Source of the DNA: JALXCH01 sp964495805
GTDB taxonomy: Bacteria; Calditrichota; Calditrichia; RBG-13-44-9
Direction: 5' to 3'
DNA length: 40,260 nucleotides
Assembly (NCBI GenBank): GCA_964495805.1
Contig: CAZBWV010000093.1
Coordinates: forward strand, 1 to 40,260
Below are positions 34,795 through 40,260 of the stretch, in pieces. Numbering within the stretch: the first letter of the stretch is position 1; each line of letters starts with the position of its first letter. The position numbers were made by a program, and so were the translations under genes. Under the pieces are notes generated by a model that saw only the letters and a list, made by a program, of their open reading frames with translations, did no database searches and was not told the DNA's origin.

Positions 34795-36603
34795 TTAGCC
34801 TCCGTTTTGTTGTTCGCTTGTGGCTTGTAAATTGCCAGTTAAATATCGGTGGATAAAATACGAAGCTTTTTTCCCGTCCGCAATAGCGCTGATGGCATCT
34901 TCCGGGCCGCGTTCACAATCGCCACCGGCAAACAGACCGGGAACGTTAGTCTCCAGAGTATCGGGATTCACCTCGAAGGTTCCCCAGCGGGTCACCCGCA
35001 CATCCACCTGCTCGGCCATGCTGCTGTCCACCTTCTGACCGATCGCCATAATGCAGGTATCCGCTTCGATGGTAAAGTTAGAGCCTTCGATGGGCACCGG
35101 TCGCCGCCGACCGCTGGCATCCGGCTCACCCAACTGCATGCGCAGGCACTCAATGGCCAGCTTGTCCCCCTCCTTGCTGATTTTAATGGGTGTGACCAGA
35201 AATTGAAATTTCACCCCTTCTTCTTTGGCCTCTTCAATCTCTTCCCGATTGGCGGGCATTTCCGCTTCGGTACGACGGTACAGGACGAACACTTCCTTTG
35301 CGCCCAATCGCACAGAGGAGCGGCACACGTCCATGGCGGTGTTTCCACCCCCGACGACCACCACGCGTTCGCCTAAGTCGGGCCGCTCGCCCTCAGCAAT
35401 GCGATCCAGAAAATCGACTCCTACCAGCACACCCGGGGTGTCCATTCCCTCAATGGGCATCTGCGTGCCCCGCTGGGCACCCACAGAGATGTACACCGCG
35501 TCGTACTGTTCGCGCAGTTCCTTCAGACTCACATCCTTACCCACTTCCACCCCGTATTTCACTTCCACGCCGGTGTCTAAAATGGTCTGAATCTCGCGGT
35601 CCAGCACCGCTTTAGGCAAGCGGTATTCGGGAATGCCGTAGCGCAACATGCCACCCAGATGGTCGTGTTTTTCGAACACGGTGACCCGGTGCCCGTAGTT
35701 GCGCAGGTAGAATGCGGCGGTCAGTCCGGACGGCCCGCCGCCCACCACCGCCACGCTCTTCCCGGTGTCCGGTAGTTCTTTGCCTATGCCAAGAATCTGG
35801 TACCGCTTCTCCACGGTTTTGTCGGTGATGTAGCGTTTCAGAAAGCGAATGGCAATGGGTTCGCCGTTGTGCCCCAGTGCGCACACATCCTGGCAGCGGG
35901 CGGTACACACCCGGCCGCAGGATTCCGGGAACGGGTTGGTGTCGTACAAAATCTCCAGCCCTTCTTCCAGCCGCCCCTCGCGGATGGTGCGAATGTACTC
36001 GGGAATATCCATGTGGGTGGGGCAGGCAGCCACGCAAATGCCACACTCCAGGCATCGGCTGGCTTCGTCCACCGCCATCTCGTCGGTGAAACCAAGCGCC
36101 ATCTCATCGAACGTTTTCTTGCGCACTTCCGGCTTCATCACCGGCATCTCGGTCAGTTCCGGGTCCAGTAACCAGGCTTCTTCGGTGCGGCGGTACCCCT
36201 GGTCGTCGTCCTTCCACGCTTTTTCGTCAACCCCGGGTTTAAAACGCCATTCGTCGGCGTTAGGGGTTACCCAGATGTAATCGTTGGACATACCCAGTGA
36301 GCCGGTGGGACACACATCCACGCACAGGGCGCACCAGCAGCAGCGGCCATAATCAATCATCGGGCGCAGCCCGCTATCTCCGTTCTTTGGCTCCAGCCCG
36401 GCCACCTCCACCATGTCGATGGCTTCGTTCTGGCAGATTTCCTCGCAAGTACCGCAGCCAATACATTTCTCAATATCATTCACATGGAAGCCGCGATAGC
36501 GCGGGGCACCCTCCCGCTCGGTTACCGGCTTGTTTATGGTAAACGGTTTATCCAGCGCCCGCTTCCAGGCGTAAAAGGGGGAGATCAGGTCTTTCAGGCT
36601 CAT
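34795..36603 (-). CDS. NuoI-like ferredoxin fused to GltD/NfnB-like NAD(P)H oxidoreductase
   Basis: This encodes 602 aa; AGGA precedes the ATG at 36603. The N-terminal 110 residues are a NuoI/EchF-like two-[4Fe-4S] module with Cys47, 50, 53, 57 (CIGCGTCEEIC) and Cys88, 91, 94, 98 (CCWCALCVDVCP). From about residue 165 it is a complete glutamate-synthase-small-subunit-like module. That part has Cys184, 187, 190, 194 and Cys229, 233, 237, 241 for further clusters, the FAD loop VAVVGGGPSG (about 284-293), the NAD(P)H loop VVVVGGGNTAMDV, and the closing AGGDCERGPEDAI. In ordinary complex I and Ech the NuoI subunit is separate, so the fusion would put an NAD(P)H-reacting flavin directly on the peripheral arm. 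It is the last gene of the NuoB-C-D series. Direction of electron flow and NADH versus NADPH preference are unknown. Confidence 0.88.
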   Translation of the reverse strand: MSLKDLISPFYAWKRALDKPFTINKPVTEREGAPRYRGFHVNDIEKCIGCGTCEEICQNEAIDMVEVAGLEPKNGDSGLRPMIDYGRCCWCALCVDVCPTGSLGMSNDYIWVTPNADEWRFKPGVDEKAWKDDDQGYRRTEEAWLLDPELTEMPVMKPEVRKKTFDEMALGFTDEMAVDEASRCLECGICVAACPTHMDIPEYIRTIREGRLEEGLEILYDTNPFPESCGRVCTARCQDVCALGHNGEPIAIRFLKRYITDKTVEKRYQILGIGKELPDTGKSVAVVGGGPSGLTAAFYLRNYGHRVTVFEKHDHLGGMLRYGIPEYRLPKAVLDREIQTILDTGVEVKYGVEVGKDVSLKELREQYDAVYISVGAQRGTQMPIEGMDTPGVLVGVDFLDRIAEGERPDLGERVVVVGGGNTAMDVCRSSVRLGAKEVFVLYRRTEAEMPANREEIEEAKEEGVKFQFLVTPIKISKEGDKLAIECLRMQLGEPDASGRRRPVPIEGSNFTIEADTCIMAIGQKVDSSMAEQVDVRVTRWGTFEVNPDTLETNVPGLFAGGDCERGPEDAISAIADGKKASYFIHRYLTGNLQATSEQQNGG

Positions 36604-36785
36604 CGTAATTCCTCGTATTTGAAAACCGCTATTTTCTCACTGTGACAACAACAAATTTAAATTTCAAACACCGGCTTCCGGATTCGATTTACCAGACCAG
36701 GGCTCCGAATGTTCGGGAGTCCGCTTGAATAAATTCATCCGGAAATCCAGTTGCCACCCTGCTTTCAATCCTCTGGTTACCTGCC

Positions 36786-38057
36786 TCACCGTTCAATCTC
36801 CGGCGGACAGGTTTGCAGGGAGACCATCAGCGGTGCCACATCGGCCACGCTGACGCCCACTGCCAACTGTTCTAACAGCGCCATGGCATGGGTGTAGCTG
36901 GCGCCGCGCACATGCACCCGTCGGGGATACTCGCTCCCGTCGGATACCACGTAATAGCCCATTTCGCCGCGCCCGGATTCCGCTCGCACGTAGGTTTCGC
37001 CCGCCGGTACCTTCCAGTGCAGGGGATTGGGCAGTTTGGTGCGCACCGGACCCGCGGGCATTTTCTTCAGTATCTGGCGAATCAGGTCGATGCTGAGCAA
37101 AATTTCTTCCTTGCGCAGCAGGGTGCGTTCGTACACATCAGATGCACTGCCCAGAATCATCTTAAAATCCAGCTGGTTGTACACCAGATACGGATTATTT
37201 TTGCGCACATCTAACGGCACTCCGGCCGCCCGGGCGGTGGTGCCGGTAATGCCGAATGGCTCCACCCACTCCGGAGGAAGGTAACCCAGTCCCTGAGTAC
37301 GCATTTTAAATACCGTGTTGTTGAACATCACCCGTTCAATGTCCAGAATCAGCTTTTCCAATTTTTTCAGCACTGCCTCCACCCGCTGCGGAAAACCTTC
37401 CGGGAAGTCCTGGCGCACGCCCCCCGGCACGATGTACATGTGGTACACCCGTCCGCCGGTGAGTTCTTCGAACAGGTCCAGCACGTAATCGCGGTGGGCG
37501 ACACCCCACTGGCCAATGGTTCCCAGCCCGGTGGCGCCTGCCTGGCCACCCAATCCCATGGTCAGCGAAGCGACTCGCATCAGCTCCAGCACAAAAGTGC
37601 GAATCCATTGTCCGCGCTCCGGTACGGTAATTCCGGCCAGTTCTTCCACCCCTGCGGCGAACAGATATTCGTTGTAGTCCGGTTCCGGTACGCAAATGCG
37701 GCACACAATGGGGAAGCACTGGATGTACTTGCGCCGCTCCATCAGCTTTTCGAAACCGCGGTGCAGGTAACCCACGTGGGTGCGGCACTGGCGCACGATG
37801 TCGCCTTCCAGGGTGAGCTCCAGCGCCATGTTGCCGGTAACGCCGGGATGCTGGGGACCCTGCCAGATTTTCACATATTTCCCGGAGTTCAGGTCGAATT
37901 CGGGTTCCTGCGCCCAGAAGGGTTCCCAGCTATTCAGCGAACGCTCCGTTGCTGGCATTAGATGCGGGTGCCGGCGGGCGTTCCCGGTATCCACCACCCG
38001 ATATTCGGCGCTATTTTCTATCGTAACGGTTGTCCCGGACAATTCGGATGATTTCAT
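36786..38057 (-). CDS. NuoD-like / group 4 hydrogenase-related large subunit with partial NiFe ligands
   Basis: This encodes 423 aa. The ATG at 38057 has GAGG at 6 nt and overlaps the NuoC-like gene by 47 bp. WQGPQHPGVTGNMALELTLEGDIV and VGYLHRGFEKLMERRKYIQ are the NuoD/HycE core. Where group 4 hydrogenases have the first CxxC, this protein has CFPIVCRIC (Cys114, 119, 122), while complex I NuoD normally has none. At the C-terminus, where hydrogenases end DPCxSCxxR, it reads SLQTCPPEIER (Cys417), so one ligand position has become Glu. It therefore looks intermediate between the two families and resembles Ehr/Mbx-type subunits, which lack a full NiFe site. It should form the catalytic or quinone-site interface with NuoB. 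The reaction is unknown. Confidence 0.88.
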   Translation of the reverse strand: MKSSELSGTTVTIENSAEYRVVDTGNARRHPHLMPATERSLNSWEPFWAQEPEFDLNSGKYVKIWQGPQHPGVTGNMALELTLEGDIVRQCRTHVGYLHRGFEKLMERRKYIQCFPIVCRICVPEPDYNEYLFAAGVEELAGITVPERGQWIRTFVLELMRVASLTMGLGGQAGATGLGTIGQWGVAHRDYVLDLFEELTGGRVYHMYIVPGGVRQDFPEGFPQRVEAVLKKLEKLILDIERVMFNNTVFKMRTQGLGYLPPEWVEPFGITGTTARAAGVPLDVRKNNPYLVYNQLDFKMILGSASDVYERTLLRKEEILLSIDLIRQILKKMPAGPVRTKLPNPLHWKVPAGETYVRAESGRGEMGYYVVSDGSEYPRRVHVRGASYTHAMALLEQLAVGVSVADVAPLMVSLQTCPPEIER

Positions 38058-38595
38058 ATTTCACCTCGGTCTCTAACGGATACAGTTTCTTTTCCATTTC
38101 CTGTTTGGGGTCCAGGCTAAAGCGACCCGGACGGGGGAAGTAGGTCTCTTCGGCGTACTTCTTGGTATCGAAGTCCTTGCGCATGGGCGGAATATTGTCC
38201 CAGCCTTCCAGAATCATGGGCTCGTCCACCCGGGGACTGCCGGGGAAATCGATACCGAACATTTCCTTCAGCTCCCGCTGGTACACCTGGGCTGCCGCCC
38301 AAAGGTGGTGGATGCTGTCCATCACCGGATGGTCGCGTTCCAGCTCCACCCGCACGCCCACATCGGTGTGGGTGCGGTAGCTGTGCAGCAGGTAAGTCAG
38401 CTGAAATACATTCCGCTCGATGTAATCCACCGCAGAAATCATCACCAGATGGCGGTAGCCCAGGTAGTCCCGCAGGTAGGTGACCACCTCCACCGCCTCT
38501 TTTTTCGGGACGGTGACAAATAGCAGGTTGTCCCGCTGGCGATGTTCGGCAGTGATGGTAAAACGTTCTTGGAGTTGGCTCAGAATCTCGTTCAT
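38011..38595 (-). CDS. NuoC-like (30-kDa) subunit
   Basis: This encodes 194 aa. The signature QRELKEMFGIDFPGSPRVDEPMILEGWDNIPPMRKDF corresponds to the complex I 30-kDa motif (ERExxDMFGI...PLRKDF). The N-terminal half has the usual alpha/beta pattern (VEVVTYLRDYLGYRHLVMISAVDYIE). It is a structural subunit of the peripheral arm that packs against NuoD and NuoB and has no cofactor. It lies 5 bp after the NuoB-like gene, and its 3' end overlaps the NuoD-like gene by 47 bp. This argues for tightly coupled translation. The C-terminal tail beyond the motif is charged and longer than in minimal EchD proteins. Confidence 0.9.
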   Translation of the reverse strand: MNEILSQLQERFTITAEHRQRDNLLFVTVPKKEAVEVVTYLRDYLGYRHLVMISAVDYIERNVFQLTYLLHSYRTHTDVGVRVELERDHPVMDSIHHLWAAAQVYQRELKEMFGIDFPGSPRVDEPMILEGWDNIPPMRKDFDTKKYAEETYFPRPGRFSLDPKQEMEKKLYPLETEVKYEIIRIVRDNRYDRK

Positions 38596-38600
38596 AGCAT

Positions 38601-39212
38601 TTACCAGTTGTATTCGGGCATATCCCAGTTTTTAATGATTTTCTTTTGATTGGCTTTGTACCAGTCGAAGTTTTCTGCGTATTTGTTGGCACCTTCGGCT
38701 TTACCGGCCATTATGAGCTCTTTCAGTTTGTTGAATCCGGCAATCAGGGCTTCCGGCCTCGGCATGCACCCGGCAATGTACACATCCACCGGCAGGTAGT
38801 AGTCCAGCCGGTTGATGGTGTTGTAGCTGTCGAAGTACATCCCGCCGTTAACCGTGCAACTGCCCAGTCCCAGCACGAACTTGGGATTCTGCATCTGCTC
38901 GTAGCTGCGGATGACCCGTTTGAGGGTTTTCACGGACAGGTATCCGCTGATGATGAATACACCGGCCTGCCGCGGTGTGGGACGGGGGAAAATACCGTAA
39001 CGGGAGACATCGTAACGGGCAGTGTACAACGGGGGCAGTTCGATGGAACCGCATCCGGTACCAAAAGCCAGAATCCACAGAGAGTTGGCCTGCGCCCAAT
39101 TGTAGAAGTTGCGCACAATTTTGTTCGCCACCGGTTGCACCACCTTTGGCCGCGCATCGCAGTAATATTCTTCGAAAGGGAATTCCTCTTCTTTCTTCTT
39201 ATCGTCCTTCAT
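38601..39212 (-). CDS. NuoB-like (20-kDa) FeS subunit with three conserved cysteines
   Basis: This encodes 203 aa, with AAGGA 7 nt before the ATG at 39212. The NuoB/group 4 small-subunit landmarks are present: FGTGCGSIELPPLYTARYDV, PRQAGVFIISGYLSVKT, LGLGSCTVNGGMY and YIAGCMPRPEALIAG. Complex I NuoB has a CC pair in the first motif and Ech-type subunits have CxxC. Here only Cys54 remains there, with Cys119 and Cys149 in the later motifs. The proximal/N2 [4Fe-4S] cluster thus has three Cys candidates, and a fourth ligand would have to be non-Cys or from another position (for example Cys18). The charged N-terminal KDDKKKEEE tail is unusual. It is the first gene after an 848-bp repeat-filled gap following the NuoH-like gene. 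Confidence 0.9.
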   Translation of the reverse strand: MKDDKKKEEEFPFEEYYCDARPKVVQPVANKIVRNFYNWAQANSLWILAFGTGCGSIELPPLYTARYDVSRYGIFPRPTPRQAGVFIISGYLSVKTLKRVIRSYEQMQNPKFVLGLGSCTVNGGMYFDSYNTINRLDYYLPVDVYIAGCMPRPEALIAGFNKLKELIMAGKAEGANKYAENFDWYKANQKKIIKNWDMPEYNW

Positions 39213-39242
39213 CTATCGTTCCTTGTTTCTTGTTTTTGTTTT

Positions 39243-39274
39243 TTGACAGGATGAACAAGAATTCCTGTATGATT
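39243..39274. repeat. CAGGAT/ATCCTG repeat copy 1 (partial)
   Basis: TTGACAGGATGAACAAG (39243-39259) is followed by ATTCCTGTATGATTC, a degenerate copy of the repeat family whose fuller copies are at 39381, 39557 and 39974. It lies just upstream of the NuoB-like gene. Confidence 0.6.
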
Positions 39275-39380
39275 CAATGATTTTTGATTTTGGCTCATTT
39301 TTATTGGGATTTTTAACTCCTGTTTTCTTATCAAAAATCCAAAATTTTTTAAACCCCAGAATTTTTGAATTTGTATTTTA

Positions 39381-39450
39381 ATCCTGTTTCATCCTGTTCA
39401 TCTTGTCCAAAATTCTTTTTTTGACAGGATTAACAGGATTTTCAGGATGA
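39381..39450. repeat. CAGGAT/ATCCTG palindromic repeat copy 2
   Basis: The left arm has ATCCTG-type heptamers at 39381, 39391 and 39400 (10-bp spacing). The right arm has ACAGGAT at 39424 and 39433 and CAGGAT at 39443 (9-10 bp spacing). The arms are imperfect reverse complements around a T-rich centre. The central 32 bases (39400-39431) recur at 39577-39608 with one mismatch. Confidence 0.8.
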
Positions 39451-39556
39451 TTTTAAATATTTGCTTATTTCAACTTTTGTTTTTTTATCCTGTCTCCCAT
39501 TTTTGAAATCAAAGCCTTAGAGTTCTCCACAATCAAAAGTCTTAATCTCTAAAGTC

Positions 39557-39617
39557 AATCCTGTTTTATCCTGTATATCCTGTCCAAAATTCTTTTTTTG
39601 ACAGGATTTTCAGGATG
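39557..39617. repeat. CAGGAT/ATCCTG palindromic repeat copy 3
   Basis: The left arm has three ATCCTGT units (39558, 39568, 39577), then the same TCCAAAATTCTTTTTTT centre as copy 2. The right arm has two CAGGAT units (39602, 39611). Copies 2 and 3 are about 177 bp apart. Confidence 0.8.
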
Positions 39618-39709
39618 AGAATGAGTATCTTCCATCTGAAAACTTCCCGTCAAAGTTAATTTGTGTCTGTGCTTTCAAAATCGGTAACATTTTACCACTC
39701 ACTCATTCA

Positions 39710-39933
39710 TTAACACCGTGGCTTTAGCCCGGTGGTACACAGTAATTCGACTATTTGAATAAACCGCTTCAGCGGTTTACTAATGGTTAACTCACTATGT
39801 TTCTCCATCCTAAATTCACCCAAACTTCGGGCGCTCACAACCGTCAGTCTATTCAATTCCAGGCCGAAACCGTTGAAACGGTTTCTTTTCTGTTTTTTAC
39901 TTGCTGATCACCGGGCTAAAGCCGCGGTGTTAA
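39710..39933. mobile_element. 224-bp MITE/REP-like element with 25-bp terminal inverted repeats
   Basis: The left end (39710-39734) and the right end (39909-39933) are reverse complements at 24 of 25 positions; both outer ends read TTAACACCG. TTCA follows the right end (39934-39937) and precedes the left end (39706-39709), consistent with a short target duplication. Each end also folds by itself around GGCTTTAGCC. Two further palindromes lie inside: AAACCGCTTCAGCGGTTT (39761-39778) and GAAACCGTTGAAACGGTTTC (39866-39885). No protein is encoded, so movement would depend on a transposase elsewhere. RAYT-type enzymes mobilise palindromes of this general style (inference). Confidence 0.65.
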
Positions 39934-39973
39934 TTCATATTCGGGTTTCCGAATGCAGCAGAATTGTCGATTT

Positions 39974-40052
39974 ATTATCCTGTTTCTCCTGTTCATCCTG
40001 TCGGTAAATTTTTTTGCCCGTCTATCCTGTCCAAATATTCTTTTCCTTCCTG
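39974..40052. repeat. CAGGAT/ATCCTG repeat copy 4 (divergent)
   Basis: TATCCTG, CTCCTG and CATCCTG units at 9-10 bp spacing (39976-40001) are followed by a T-rich centre, another TATCCTGTCC (40023-40032) and TTCCTGTC. The right arm is in the same orientation as the left, so this copy is less palindromic than copies 2 and 3. It ends next to the NuoH-like stop codon. Confidence 0.6.
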
Positions 40053-40060
40053 TCAAAGAA

Positions 40061-40260
40061 TTAAAATGAGTACATCAGCACGGCGATGATGCCGATAATT
40101 GTCGGGACTTTCAGGAAGAAGCGCACCGACTGCTCCACCCGGAAGCGGGGAAAGCCCACTTCCACGAATACGCATACCATCCAGATGAGAAAGGTTTTTA
40201 CCACCATCTCCGGAATGGAAGTGGCACCGCCGAAGAACAGATTCATGAACAGCACCAGTT
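40061..40260 (-). CDS. NuoH-like membrane subunit, C-terminal part (runs off the window)
   Basis: Only the last 65 or so codons are inside the window; the gene continues past 40260. The sequence LFMNLFFGGATSIPEM, then a transmembrane helix (VVKTFLIWMVCVFVEVGFPRFRVEQ) and VPTIIGIIAVLMYSF, matches the end of NuoH/EchB. There NLFFGG and PRxRxDQ are conserved; here the Asp is Glu (FRVEQ). NuoH couples the peripheral arm to ion translocation in the membrane. It precedes NuoB as in Ech-type clusters, but across an 848-bp gap full of repeats. Confidence 0.88.
   Translation of the reverse strand, partial: LVLFMNLFFGGATSIPEMVVKTFLIWMVCVFVEVGFPRFRVEQSVRFFLKVPTIIGIIAVLMYSF

Noticed and set aside
36786..38057. 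Large subunit as a functional NiFe hydrogenase
   Set aside because: The C-terminal CxxC motif is incomplete (Cys then Glu) and no hydrogenase maturation genes are seen in the window, so calling it a hydrogenase is not supported.
39243..39252. TTGACA at 39243, 39421 and 39599 as promoter -35 boxes
   Set aside because: These are part of the CAGGAT repeat, point antisense to the operon and have no convincing -10 boxes at 16-18 bp.
39783..40007. Possible 74-aa ORF on the plus strand
   Set aside because: It lies inside the palindromic MITE-like element and the repeat island, has no ribosome binding site, and its composition follows the repeats.

Overview
The window looks like a chromosome segment of a Gram-negative bacterium of the FCB group, most like Calditrichota, KSB1 or a relative. 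This is inferred from protein families only. The clues are three large secreted proteins ending in a Por/type IX (FlgD-Ig-like) sorting domain with the NYPNPFN / NFPNPFN signature, a GWxTD-domain protein, a DUF5916-type outer-membrane protein, and an LVIVD/He_PIG surface protein. No rRNA, tRNA, phage, CRISPR array or complete insertion sequence was seen.

Layout. 0.4-11.4 kb (+): three paralogous secreted proteins of about 1,120 aa, with a small lipoprotein between the second and third. 11.6-14.3 kb (+): a CBM9-like/DUF5916 outer-membrane protein. 14.4-16.9 kb (-): a two-gene polysaccharide unit, a GT4 glycosyltransferase followed by an AlgD-like sugar-nucleotide dehydrogenase. 17.4-23.4 kb (-): a molybdenum hydroxylase operon (xdhC, fused FeS/FAD subunit, Mo subunit) whose last gene is a Tat-exported C45-type acyltransferase/hydrolase, translationally coupled to the Mo subunit. 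23.6-24.5 kb (+): a Cys-rich protein of unknown function. 24.5-29.2 kb (-): a GWxTD protein and a propeller-plus-seven-Ig-like-repeat surface protein. Between these two lies a compact promoter/two-hairpin/terminator unit that could be a small RNA or an attenuator. 29.3-34.1 kb (+): a decayed arsenate-reductase/LMW-phosphatase fragment, a MATE transporter and a SNF2 helicase. 34.2-40.26 kb (-): a ferritin-like protein and a complex-I-like operon.

The most interesting locus is the last one. Its gene order is NuoH-(850 bp of repeats)-NuoB-NuoC-NuoD-NuoI, the order of group 4 (Ech-type) hydrogenases. However, the NuoD/large-subunit homolog keeps only part of the NiFe cysteine set. The NuoB homolog has three rather than four FeS cysteines. 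The NuoI domain is fused to a complete GltD/NfnB-like NAD(P)H:flavin module. This suggests an energy-converting-hydrogenase-related (Ehr) complex that carries its own NAD(P)H-reacting module. The electron acceptor or donor cannot be read from the sequence.

The nuoH-nuoB gap holds two kinds of non-coding repeat. One is a set of palindromic CAGGAT/ATCCTG arrays with 9-10 bp periodicity. The other is a 224-bp element with 25-bp terminal inverted repeats. A third repeat, a 12-run G-rich tract with about 9-nt period, lies between the NuoI-GltD gene and the ferritin-like gene.
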